A DNA stretch of 64,000 bases, taken from the NCBI RefSeq assembly GCF_018069925.1, contig NZ_JAGPXB010000011.1, positions 51,933-115,932 on the forward strand, read 5' to 3'. Shown one piece after another: positions 1-7,439 of the stretch; position 1 is the stretch's first letter, and each line of letters starts with the position of its first letter. The notes beneath the pieces are model-generated. The model had not been told where the DNA came from and ran no database searches. It worked only from the letters and a program-made list of their open reading frames with translations. The DNA is from Flavobacterium erciyesense. GTDB lineage: Bacteria > Bacteroidota > Bacteroidia > Flavobacteriales > Flavobacteriaceae. The position numbers and the translations under genes were made by a program.

Positions 1-620
1 TAAATCGACGGAATTTCAATTTGCTCTTGTTCGATATAACTCCACACGTCTAGCTCGGTCCAATTCGAAATTGGAAAAACGCGTACGTTTTGACCGTTCT
101 CTATTTTTCCGTTCAACAAATCGAACAATTCTGGACGCTGATTTTTTTCATCCCATTGACCAAAATCATCACGAACTGAAAAGATTCGTTCTTTGGCTCT
201 AGCTTTTTCTTCGTCACGACGTGCTCCACCGATACACGCATCAAATTTAAATTCTTCGATAGCATCTAAAAGTGTTGTGGTCTGCAAGCTGTTTCTGCTG
301 GAATATTTTCCAGTCTCTTCAACCACTTTTCCTTGATCAATGGCGTCTTGTACATTACGCACAATTAGTTCTAATCCTAGTTCCGCTACCAATTTGTCTC
401 TGAACTCAATGGTCTCCGGAAAATTATGCCCAGTGTCTACGTGTAACAATGGGAACGGAATTTTAGCTGGAAAAAAAGCTTTTTGCGCCAAGCGAACTAA
501 CGTAATCGAATCTTTTCCACCCGAAAAAAGCAAAACTGGTTTGTCAAACTGAGAAATTACCTCTCTGAAAATATATATCGCTTCGCTTTCTAAAGCGTTT
601 GTTTTTAATACTGAACTCAT
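1..620 (-). CDS. cysD: Sulfate adenylyltransferase subunit 2 (partial, C-terminus beyond left edge)
   Basis: Small subunit of ATP sulfurylase, which activates sulfate to APS with ATP; its usual partner is the GTPase CysN, which would lie further left. The start ATG is at 618-620. The N-terminal part reads as a PP-loop ATP pyrophosphatase: the loop LLFSGGKDS near residues 30-38, then LLHVDTGHNFPE and the CIGGARRDEEKARAKER segment typical of CysD. About 206 codons are present and the frame stays open to base 1. It lies 129 bp downstream of cysH on the same strand, so a cysH-cysD(-cysN) operon is likely. Missing only because of the window edge; no sign of damage. Confidence 0.93.
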   Translation of the reverse strand, partial: MSSVLKTNALESEAIYIFREVISQFDKPVLLFSGGKDSITLVRLAQKAFFPAKIPFPLLHVDTGHNFPETIEFRDKLVAELGLELIVRNVQDAIDQGKVVEETGKYSSRNSLQTTTLLDAIEEFKFDACIGGARRDEEKARAKERIFSVRDDFGQWDEKNQRPELFDLLNGKIENGQNVRVFPISNWTELDVWSYIEQEQIEIPSI

Positions 621-627
621 TATTTTT

Positions 628-657
628 AGTTTAAGAGTTTAAAGTTTAAAGTGTAAG
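628..657. repeat. Short GTTTAAA-type direct repeats
   Basis: Just upstream of cysD the sequence runs through several copies of an (A)GTTTAA(A/G) word. Similar runs occur between etfB and etfA (25840-25900) and between fbaA and accD (37793-37820). This is seen directly; its role is unknown. Confidence 0.5.
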
Positions 658-699
658 GTTGTTGTGACCTCGACTAAAATCTTACAACTATTATTGTTT

Positions 700-747
700 T
701 TCTATTCTCTTTATTCTATTCTCTTTATTCTATTCTCTTTATTCTAT
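700..747. repeat. 14-bp tandem repeat between cysH and cysD
   Basis: The unit TTATTCTATTCTCT is repeated with almost no change for a little over three copies, beginning within 'tctattctcttta' and ending just before the cysH stop codon. It fills most of the spacer between two same-strand genes. No hairpin or coding potential is visible. It is probably a slippage-prone microsatellite. Confidence 0.8.
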
Positions 748-749
748 TT

Positions 750-1445
750 TTAGTGCAACCCGCATTCTTTATGACTCGATTCCCACCACCATCTTCCGGC
801 TCTGATATCTTCATCTGGAGTGATGGCTCTCGTACAGGGCGCACAACCAATGCTTACAAACCCTTTTTTGTGCAATGCATTTTGTGGTACATTATTTTTT
901 TCTAAATAATCTTCTACTTCTTGCAAAGTCCATTTTAAGAGTGGGTTGAATTTGATAATTTCAAAATGCGCATCGTATTCAAATAGTGCTAAATCATTTC
1001 TGTTTTCGGATTGCTCTGCTCTTAATCCGGTAATCCAGACCGAATTTCCTTTTAAAGCTTTGCGCAAAGGCACTACTTTACGAATGGAGCAACATTCTTT
1101 TCTATTCTCAACTGATTCGTAGAAACTATTAGGTCCTTTAGTTTCCAATAAATTTTCTACCGCTGCTGCCTCTGGAAAAAATACTTTAATATGTTGATTG
1201 TATTTTTTTTGAGTTTTATGAAAAACATCATACGTTTCTTGAAACAATCGACCGGTATCCAATGTGAAAATTTGAACCCCAGCACCGCTATTGGCAATCA
1301 TTGCTGTAATTACTTGGTCTTCTTGACCAAAAGAGGTCGAAAAAACCACTTTATCTTTATACTCTTTGGCTAAAAAACTAAAAACAGTTTCAATGTTCCA
1401 GTCTTTGGTTTTTTCAATCAGTTCTTTTGCTATGGTTGTACTCAT
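750..1445 (-). CDS. cysH: Phosphoadenylyl/adenylyl-sulfate reductase
   Basis: Reduces activated sulfate (APS or PAPS) to sulfite with thioredoxin or glutaredoxin. The 231-aa protein has the PP-loop-like start (FSTSFGQEDQ, residues 35-44), the catalytic C-terminal motif ECGLH (Cys228) and the Cys pairs C118-C119 and C201-xx-C204. The two Cys pairs are the [4Fe-4S] ligands that mark the APS-reductase type, so APS is the more likely substrate; PAPS cannot be excluded from sequence. The length is normal for the family. It is the first gene of a sulfate-assimilation unit with cysD downstream, under a clear promoter at 1496-1526. Confidence 0.93.
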   Translation of the reverse strand: MSTTIAKELIEKTKDWNIETVFSFLAKEYKDKVVFSTSFGQEDQVITAMIANSGAGVQIFTLDTGRLFQETYDVFHKTQKKYNQHIKVFFPEAAAVENLLETKGPNSFYESVENRKECCSIRKVVPLRKALKGNSVWITGLRAEQSENRNDLALFEYDAHFEIIKFNPLLKWTLQEVEDYLEKNNVPQNALHKKGFVSIGCAPCTRAITPDEDIRAGRWWWESSHKECGLH

Positions 1446-1466
1446 GAATTTTTATTTAAAAATCTA

Positions 1467-1482
1467 TTACCCTATCGGTTTA
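1467..1482. promoter_or_regulatory. Possible operator near the cysH start site
   Basis: An imperfect dyad, TTACCCTATCGGTTTA, lies between the cysH -7 box and the start codon, about 10-30 bases into the predicted transcript. It is a weak candidate for binding of a sulfur-responsive regulator such as the Rrf2 protein encoded at 2679-3089. Only the dyad and its placement are seen; the binding is inference. Confidence 0.25.
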
Positions 1483-1495
1483 CTAGATTACTTTG

Positions 1496-1526
1496 CAAAA
1501 GTACTATTTATTTGTAAGTTACAAAA
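1496..1526 (-). promoter_or_regulatory. cysH promoter
   Basis: On the minus strand, TTTTG (1522-1526) is followed after 18 bases by TACTTTTG (1496-1503). This matches the Bacteroidetes -33 TTTG / -7 TAnnTTTG consensus, about 50 bases upstream of the cysH ATG. Confidence 0.7.
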
Positions 1527-1708
1527 CTTTAAACGCAAAAAAACAAGCAAGGCTTATTCATTTTTCTACTATAGCGATTTCGTTCAAAAGTAAGTCCCAG
1601 GATAGTTCAATAATTTTAAACCACTTCAGAATTAAAAATTTAAAATCATGATTTTTTTGTCAAAATTTAAAACTCTACTTTATCTATAGGATTATTATAA
1701 AATAGTTT

Positions 1709-1716
1709 TACTTTTG
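1709..1716 (+). promoter_or_regulatory. -7 box of the TauE/SafE permease gene
   Basis: TACTTTTG matches the TAnnTTTG consensus 17 bases before the start codon, giving a very short leader. No TTG is seen at the right distance upstream. Confidence 0.5.
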
Positions 1717-1732
1717 TAAAAAATTAAAATAA

Positions 1733-2515
1733 ATGGATTTTCAAATAGGTTTTGTTATTGCCGGTCTCATAGTGGGATTTATAGTAGGATTAACCGGTGT
1801 AGGTGGTGGCTCTTTGATGACTCCCATTTTACTCTGGTTTGGTATTCCACCTACCACAGCGGTAGGTACTGATTTACTGTATGCAGCCTTTACCAAAATG
1901 GGCGGCATATTTGTGCATCACAAGAAAAAAAATATCGATTGGAGTATTACCGCTTGGTTATCTTTAGGAAGTGTGCCTGCAGCCTTGTTGACCTTATGGA
2001 TTTTAAACAGCATTAAAACTGACATTTCAGCAATCAATAGCATAATCAAATACAGTTTGGGTTGGGCTTTATTATTCACTTCAGTTGCTATCATTTTTAA
2101 GAAAAAACTAATGGTAATTGCTCAAAAATATGCAGGTGACAAATTTCATCGTGAAAGTAAAACTCAAAATGCTCTTACCGTAGCCATTGGAGTTTTACTT
2201 GGTGTTACTGTCACTCTAACTTCAATTGGCGCAGGAGCTTTAGGTACTGTAACGCTGTTTTTTCTCTTCCCCTTATTACCAACGCCCAAATTAGTTGGAA
2301 CAGAGATTGCGCACGCTGTGCCTTTAACATTGGTTGCAGGCTTAGGACACGCATCTATGGGTAATTTAGATCTAACATTACTTGGTCAATTACTAATGGG
2401 ATCGCTACCAGGTATTTTTATTGGAAGTCTCTTAAGCGGTAAAGTTCCCGATTTATTACTACGAAATGCAATAGCAATTATGTTGTTTTTTGTTGGCTAT
2501 AATTTGATTTTCTAA
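1733..2515 (+). CDS. TauE/SafE-family sulfite/anion permease
   Basis: Inner-membrane protein of 260 aa with about eight hydrophobic segments in two homologous halves, each opening with a Gly-rich segment (GFIVGLTGVGGGSLMTPIL at residues 15-33; GVTVTLTSIGAGALGTVTL in the second half). This is the layout of the TauE/SafE family of sulfite and organosulfonate exporters. It is transcribed divergently from cysH and sits in a sulfur cluster, so sulfite export or sulfate/sulfur-anion transport is the most likely job; the exact substrate is inference. The start is an ATG shortly after a consensus -7 box. It ends before a shared terminator at 2533-2579. Confidence 0.85.
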   Translation: MDFQIGFVIAGLIVGFIVGLTGVGGGSLMTPILLWFGIPPTTAVGTDLLYAAFTKMGGIFVHHKKKNIDWSITAWLSLGSVPAALLTLWILNSIKTDISAINSIIKYSLGWALLFTSVAIIFKKKLMVIAQKYAGDKFHRESKTQNALTVAIGVLLGVTVTLTSIGAGALGTVTLFFLFPLLPTPKLVGTEIAHAVPLTLVAGLGHASMGNLDLTLLGQLLMGSLPGIFIGSLLSGKVPDLLLRNAIAIMLFFVGYNLIF

Positions 2516-2532
2516 CTCCAATACAACTGCAT

Positions 2533-2579
2533 AAAAAAATCCCTTTCAGCCTCAAGGTCCTGAAAGGGATTTTCTTATT
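2533..2579. terminator. Bidirectional terminator between the TauE gene and the Rrf2 gene
   Basis: A perfect 12-bp stem (2538-2549 with 2560-2571, AATCCCTTTCAG arm) has an A-run before it and a T-run after it. It lies between convergent genes and should serve both strands. Confidence 0.85.
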
Positions 2580-2678
2580 TCCAATATTGTTCAATATATA
2601 ATTATTTATACTTAGAAGAAAAAACTGCAACAGAACAATTAATTTCGAATATCAATATTTTAGCTACAATTTACCCTG

Positions 2679-3089
2679 TTAGAAAGCAATGTCAGCCAGT
2701 GAATTATTTTCTAAAATCATCAATGTATTATCACGTACTTCGGTCATTAATTTACGAACGGCGCAAGTGGCTTCATCGGTACAATCGTCACAAGGCTCAT
2801 AAAAATTATGACTGGCACACGGCAATAAGGCGATTGGCCCTTCCAGAATGCGATATACTTTGGCCATGCTGATGTCCTTCGGTTCTTTTATCAAGTAATA
2901 ACCACCACCTTTTCCTTTTTTGGCTCCCAAAAAACCAGAATGACGCAACAACAATAAAATACTCTCTAAAAATTTAAGCGAAATGTTTTCAGATTGTGCA
3001 ATATCAGCAATAGCAACAGGAGTTTGGTCTTCTCGTCGAGCCAAAAAGGTCAAAGCTTTGATACCGTATTTTGTTTTTTTTGAGAGCAT
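2679..3089 (-). CDS. Rrf2-family transcriptional regulator
   Basis: A 136-aa protein with the Rrf2 winged helix: start MLSKKTKYGIKALTFLA, wing segment KGKGGGYYL near residues 58-66. After it come four cysteines (C91, C100, C103, C109) in the region where IscR-type members hold a Fe-S cluster, so it may sense Fe-S or redox/sulfur status. Rrf2 proteins of the CymR type control cysteine/sulfur genes in other bacteria. Its position among metZ, thrA, metX and the cys genes suggests sulfur control here, which is inference. A palindrome on its own predicted start site (3131-3146) suggests autoregulation. It follows metZ by about 100 bp but has its own promoter. Confidence 0.9.
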   Translation of the reverse strand: MLSKKTKYGIKALTFLARREDQTPVAIADIAQSENISLKFLESILLLLRHSGFLGAKKGKGGGYYLIKEPKDISMAKVYRILEGPIALLPCASHNFYEPCDDCTDEATCAVRKLMTEVRDNTLMILENNSLADIAF

Positions 3090-3130
3090 TTTACTGTTTT
3101 AGAATTGTATTAAAAAGATTCGCATTTATG

Positions 3131-3146
3131 AAACATTGCATTGTTT
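3131..3146. promoter_or_regulatory. Candidate Rrf2 operator (palindrome at +1)
   Basis: AAACATTGCATTGTTT is a near-perfect 16-bp inverted repeat (only the inner A/T pair breaks symmetry). It lies directly downstream of the -7 box of the Rrf2 gene, covering the expected start site. The placement is typical for an autorepressor site; binding by the Rrf2 protein is inference. Confidence 0.45.
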
Positions 3147-3150
3147 GAAC

Positions 3151-3182
3151 CAAAACTACAATCTAAAATCGTTAATCCCAAA
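3151..3182 (-). promoter_or_regulatory. Promoter of the Rrf2 gene
   Basis: On the minus strand, TTTG (3179-3182), a 20-base spacer, then TAGTTTTG (3151-3158): a full Bacteroidetes promoter. Its -33 box lies just before the metZ stop codon. Confidence 0.7.
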
Positions 3183-3190
3183 TCTATCCG

Positions 3191-4363
3191 TTACGAAAGC
3201 GCCTGCTCCAAATCTGCAATTACATCAGTTACGGTTTCTAAACCTACAGAAACACGCACCAAACCATCGGTAATACTTACCGCCAAACGTTCTTCAACAG
3301 ATAATTTACTGTGTGTTGTTGAGGCTGGATGCGTAACAATAGTTCTGGTATCCCCTAAATTTGGCGAAAGCGAACACAATTTAATTTTATCTAGGAAAGC
3401 CCTTCCGGCTTCTAATCCTCCTTTTATTTCAAAAGCAACAATATTGCCGCCCAACTTCATTTGCTTTTGTGCAATTTCATACTGAGGATGCGATTTCAAA
3501 AAAGGATATTTCACTTTATTTACCTGAGGATGATTCTCTAAAAACTCCGCCACTTTCAGGGCGTTTTCGCAATGTCTGTCCAATCGAATGGCTAATGTTT
3601 CTAAACTTTTAGACAATACCCAGGCATTAAAAGGCGATAAAGAAGGTCCTGTAAGTCGGGAAAACAAATAGATTTTCTGAATCAGAACAGCATCGCCAAC
3701 TGTTATTCCGCCCAAAACTCTACCTTGCCCATCCATTAATTTGGTAGCTGAATGCACCACTAAATGCGCTCCCCATTTGATTGGTTGCTGCAAATAAGGC
3801 GTTGCAAAACAGTTGTCAATAATTAAAATTAAATTATGCTTTTTGGCAATATTTCCAAGCAATTCCAAATCAATAATATCAACAGCAGGATTGGTTGGTG
3901 ACTCTGCGAAAAGAATTTTTGTGTCAGGAGTAATCAAACCTTCAATAGTCTCGGGTTGATTGATGTCAAAATACGAGGTTTGAATGTTCCATTTTGGAAA
4001 ATAATTAATAAACAACGAATGCGTGGCACCAAAAACACTGCTCGAAGAAACAATGTGATCCCCTGAACTTAATAGAGCAGCCATAGTAGAATACACCGCG
4101 GCCATACCAGATGAAAAGGCAAAACCAGCTGCTGCTCCTTCCATAGCACAAACTTTGCTAATAAATTCGTTGTTATTTGGGTTGCTGTAACGACTGTAAA
4201 TATTCCTGTCTTTTTCCTCCGCAAATGAGGCACGCATGTCTTCGGCATCTTCAAATACAAAACTAGACGTGAGGTACAAAGGCACCGAATGTTCTAAATA
4301 TTGTGTTCTTTCTAACTGATTGCGTATGGCTTGGGTTTCGAAACCAAATTCTTGATTGTTCAT
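3191..4363 (-). CDS. metZ: Cys/Met-metabolism PLP enzyme, O-acyl-homoserine sulfhydrylase type
   Basis: A 390-aa fold-type I PLP enzyme of the cystathionine gamma-synthase family. The PLP lysine is K208 in HSATKLMDGQGR, with the ring-stacking/aspartate region IIDNCFATPYLQ (D183) and the early YSRYSNPN segment. The DGQGR after the PLP lysine is the form seen in O-succinyl/O-acetylhomoserine sulfhydrylases rather than the DVxGG form of CGS. It therefore most likely joins sulfide to acyl-homoserine to give homocysteine. It is the fourth gene after metX, thrA and osmC on the same strand, which supplies its substrate pathway. Cystathionine gamma-synthase activity cannot be ruled out from sequence. 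Confidence 0.88.
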   Translation of the reverse strand: MNNQEFGFETQAIRNQLERTQYLEHSVPLYLTSSFVFEDAEDMRASFAEEKDRNIYSRYSNPNNNEFISKVCAMEGAAAGFAFSSGMAAVYSTMAALLSSGDHIVSSSSVFGATHSLFINYFPKWNIQTSYFDINQPETIEGLITPDTKILFAESPTNPAVDIIDLELLGNIAKKHNLILIIDNCFATPYLQQPIKWGAHLVVHSATKLMDGQGRVLGGITVGDAVLIQKIYLFSRLTGPSLSPFNAWVLSKSLETLAIRLDRHCENALKVAEFLENHPQVNKVKYPFLKSHPQYEIAQKQMKLGGNIVAFEIKGGLEAGRAFLDKIKLCSLSPNLGDTRTIVTHPASTTHSKLSVEERLAVSITDGLVRVSVGLETVTDVIADLEQALS

Positions 4364-4378
4364 CTTTTTTTATTTTTA

Positions 4379-4467
4379 ACACGAATTGCACGAATTTGCA
4401 CCAATTCATATTGTTTTAAATTTCAAAATCAAACTGACAAATCTGTGTAAATCTGTGCAATCTGTGT
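4379..4467. repeat. Imperfect inverted repeat built of ~10-bp direct repeats
   Basis: Between osmC and metZ, the left arm (4379-4408) repeats a CACGAATT-like unit every 10-11 bases. The right arm (4435-4467) repeats AATCTGTG at the same spacing. The right arm reversed and complemented aligns with the left arm almost throughout, with differences mainly at the GA/AG positions. It could form one long imperfect hairpin in the intercistronic RNA. Function unknown. Confidence 0.6.
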
Positions 4468-4483
4468 TTTTTTATTGGATAAT

Positions 4484-4909
4484 TTATAATGGCAGTCCGT
4501 TCAAAACTACTTTGTAATGTATGGTTGCTGTTGGTTCTAATGTTTTGGAAACCGAACAGTATTTTTCAAAAGAAAGTTGTGCTGCTTTTGCGGCTTTGTC
4601 TTCCTTGATATCACCTTCTAAATAAAACACCACATGGATATTTTTAAATGGTTTTGCTTCTCCAACTTGTACGCGTTCGCCTTCAACCTCAGCTTTGAAA
4701 GATGTGATTTCTTGACGTTGTTTTTTTAAAATCGAAATCATATCAATGGCGCTACAACCAGCAACTCCCATCAATACTAATTCCATCGGACTGGCGCCCA
4801 TATCGTTTCCTCCATATTCAGGACGGCTATCTAAGTTTACCAAATGCCCTCTTTCGTTTTTTAATTCGAAATGGAAATTATCGTTTACTCTGTTTAATGT
4901 TATTTTCAT
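4484..4909 (-). CDS. OsmC/Ohr-family protein
   Basis: A 141-aa OsmC-like protein. It has the two redox cysteines of the family: C52 in MGVAGCSAIDMI, at the start of the central helix, and C118 in EKYCSVSKT. The family includes thiol-dependent organic hydroperoxide reductases and some members of unknown function. It is embedded between thrA and metZ in the methionine operon. This suggests a job tied to sulfur or thiol chemistry rather than general osmotic stress, but that is inference. Length and start are normal. Confidence 0.85.
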   Translation of the reverse strand: MKITLNRVNDNFHFELKNERGHLVNLDSRPEYGGNDMGASPMELVLMGVAGCSAIDMISILKKQRQEITSFKAEVEGERVQVGEAKPFKNIHVVFYLEGDIKEDKAAKAAQLSFEKYCSVSKTLEPTATIHYKVVLNGLPL

Positions 4910-4933
4910 TACTAACTTTTTTGAACGCTGATG

Positions 4934-4955
4934 ACGCGGATTTCCTCACGCGGAT
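4934..4955. repeat. Direct repeat ACGCGGAT x2
   Basis: The 8-mer ACGCGGAT occurs twice, 14 bases apart, in the thrA-osmC spacer. The spacer is otherwise AT-rich and shows nothing else. Confidence 0.4.
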
Positions 4956-5005
4956 ACAACTGATTTTATATTTAAATTCTGATTCCTGAAAACTGTTCAC
5001 TTCAA

Positions 5006-7420
5006 TTACCCTTTATCAGACAACCTTAAAATATCACCAAAAACACCTCTTGCCGTTACCGCAGATCCTGCGCCTGCACCTTGAATTACAATTGGTCGGT
5101 CTCCGTACGATTCGGTGTAAATTTCGAAGAAAGAGTCCGAACCTTTCAATCCGCCCAAAGCCGTATCTGATGGCACCGAAACTAATTTTACTTCGAGATT
5201 TCCTTTGTCATTTTGCAAATCCCCTGACAATTCGCCTATGTAACGCAACACGTGATTCGGTTTTTGATCGGCTTTTATTTTTGCATAAATAGGATCAAAC
5301 TCCGTCAATTTATTCAAAAACTCTCCCACATCTCCGCTACGCAAATGTTCTGGAATTAAATTTTGAATCGCAATTTCTTCAAACTCATTTTGCAAGTCTA
5401 GTTCCCTAGCCAAAATCAATAATTTTCGACCTACATCATTTCCGCATAAATCCTCCCTCGGATCTGGCTCGGTATATCCATTTTCGATGGCTTCTTTCAA
5501 AATTTCGCTAAACGGTACATCTTTAGCCGAAAAATTATTGAACAAATAACTCAATGTTCCTGAGAAAACGCCTTTAATCTTTGTGATGTTTTCACCAGAA
5601 AGATGCAACAATTTAATAGTGTCAATCAAAGGTAATCCTGCTCCAACATTGGTTTCATAAAGATACGTCTTTTGGTTTTCTGCCAGAACTTTTCGTAATT
5701 TTTTATAAAAACTATAACTCAACGTATTGGCCACTTTGTTTGACGAAATCAAATCGAAACTATTTTCTACTAACGAAATATAATTCGTTACAAAATCAGC
5801 ACTTGCAGTATTATCAATGGCTATTAAATTCTCTAAATGGTGCTCATTTGCGTAGGCAATCACATCATCAATTGTATACGAGAATCCGTTGGTTTGAATT
5901 TCGTTTTTCCAGTTAGGTGTCACGCCGTTTTTATTCAAAAGTACATTTTTAGAATTGGCAATGGCAAATACATTCAACTTAATGTCTTTTCTTTTTTCGA
6001 TGGCTGCAGCCGATTCTAAAATTTGATTAATCAAGGTACCGCCCACCAAACCGTGACCGAAAACAGCAATATTTATTTTCTTGGCTACGCCAAAAATCTC
6101 TCCGTGAATGACATTTAAAGCTTTGTGCAATTGTGATTTTTTAACAACCAAACTCACATTCTTACCAGTCACCGTATTATTGAAGAGAATTGGAACAATT
6201 TTATTCTTGATTAAAGCCGTATAAGGTTTGTGAAACGTGCTTAAATCCTGCCCGATAATAGAGATGACAGCTACATCATCAGCCACGGTTATTTTATTGA
6301 CATCTTTCGAATAGAAATCATTTTCGAATTCCTTTTCCAATTCAATCATGGCCGTAGTAGCTTTGTCAGCAGCCACAACCAATCCTATTCCGCGCTCTGA
6401 TGAACCTTGCGAAATGATACTCACACTGATATTGTTGTCTCCCATTACTCTAAAAATTCGAGCATCGACTCCTGTTTTCCCAAGCAACCCTCTTCCTTCC
6501 AGATTTACCAAAGCTACATTTTCAAGAACCGAAAGCGTTTTAATTCCTTCCTTATTAGAATTGGAAGTAATTAAAGTCCCTTTGTTTTCATGATTGAAAG
6601 TATTTAAAATTCGGAGCGGAATGTTTTTTTCTAATAACGGAATGATAGTTTTGGCGTGCAAAATAGTCGCTCCAAAATTTGCAATCTCATTCGCTTCATT
6701 AAACGATAAGTGATCAATTTTCTTAGCATCGACAACTAAATCAGGATTTGCAGTGTAAATACCGTCAACGTGTGTGTAATTTTGTAATTCGTCGGCATTT
6801 AAATAATTCGCAATCAACGAAGCGGTATAATTACTCCCGTTTCTGCCAAGAGTTGTAGTGTCATTATTAGTGGTAGAACCAATAAAACCTGTAATTACAT
6901 TGACCGTATTTTCAGTGTTTTGCTTAAAAAAAGCAACCACATTTTTCTTCGAAAGTTGTTCTAAGGGTTGTGCATCACCAAATTTAGCATCGGTTTTTAT
7001 CAATTCACGCGTATCGGTAAAACGAGCATGAATTCCTTTTTCCACAAGGATCGCCGTCAGTAATTTTGCCGAAAGCAATTCGCCTTTAGACAAAATCTGG
7101 TCTTTGATTTTTTTACTGTAATCTCCTATAAGGCTTACACCTTCGAACAATTTTTCTAAAACAATGAACTCCTCAGACAAATCAACAGCATCATAAACGT
7201 CTTGCTGGTAGGTTTTGAAATCTTCAAAAAGTGGTTTGTAATCTCCGTTTTGAGAGGCAATGGTTAAAATTTGCTCCAACTCATCTGTTGCGTTACCACG
7301 TGCTGAAACCACAACTGCAATTTTCTCGCCCTGATTTACTTTGTCTGTTATTATGGCAATAACTTTATTTAATCCGTCACCATTTGATAACGATTTACCT
7401 CCAAATTTTAATATTTTCAT
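5006..7420 (-). CDS. thrA: Bifunctional aspartate kinase / homoserine dehydrogenase
   Basis: An 804-aa fusion. The N-terminal half is aspartate kinase (start MKILKFGGKS; note Lys where most family members have Thr in KFGGTS). Around residues 300-450 are ACT-type regulatory domains (the LEGRGLLGKTGVDARIF segment). The C-terminal half is homoserine dehydrogenase, with a Rossmann NAD(P) motif VFGHGLVGG near residue 470 and the catalytic GYTEPDPREDLCGNDVGRK region. Together the two halves catalyse the first and third steps from aspartate to homoserine. It begins 19 bp after metX, so the two are co-transcribed and under the SAM-I riboswitch. The organisation is usual for Bacteroidetes and gamma-proteobacteria. 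Confidence 0.96.
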   Translation of the reverse strand: MKILKFGGKSLSNGDGLNKVIAIITDKVNQGEKIAVVVSARGNATDELEQILTIASQNGDYKPLFEDFKTYQQDVYDAVDLSEEFIVLEKLFEGVSLIGDYSKKIKDQILSKGELLSAKLLTAILVEKGIHARFTDTRELIKTDAKFGDAQPLEQLSKKNVVAFFKQNTENTVNVITGFIGSTTNNDTTTLGRNGSNYTASLIANYLNADELQNYTHVDGIYTANPDLVVDAKKIDHLSFNEANEIANFGATILHAKTIIPLLEKNIPLRILNTFNHENKGTLITSNSNKEGIKTLSVLENVALVNLEGRGLLGKTGVDARIFRVMGDNNISVSIISQGSSERGIGLVVAADKATTAMIELEKEFENDFYSKDVNKITVADDVAVISIIGQDLSTFHKPYTALIKNKIVPILFNNTVTGKNVSLVVKKSQLHKALNVIHGEIFGVAKKINIAVFGHGLVGGTLINQILESAAAIEKRKDIKLNVFAIANSKNVLLNKNGVTPNWKNEIQTNGFSYTIDDVIAYANEHHLENLIAIDNTASADFVTNYISLVENSFDLISSNKVANTLSYSFYKKLRKVLAENQKTYLYETNVGAGLPLIDTIKLLHLSGENITKIKGVFSGTLSYLFNNFSAKDVPFSEILKEAIENGYTEPDPREDLCGNDVGRKLLILARELDLQNEFEEIAIQNLIPEHLRSGDVGEFLNKLTEFDPIYAKIKADQKPNHVLRYIGELSGDLQNDKGNLEVKLVSVPSDTALGGLKGSDSFFEIYTESYGDRPIVIQGAGAGSAVTARGVFGDILRLSDKG

Positions 7421-7439
7421 CGTGTTGTGTGTTTGTAGC

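Noticed and set aside
628..747. CRISPR-like array
   Set aside because: Units are 7-14 bp, directly abutting, with no spacers and no cas genes in the window.
1366..1593. Plus-strand frame overlapping the start of cysH and its promoter
   Set aside because: It lies over the cysH 5' end, promoter and leader; low-complexity Phe/Lys product with no family resemblance.
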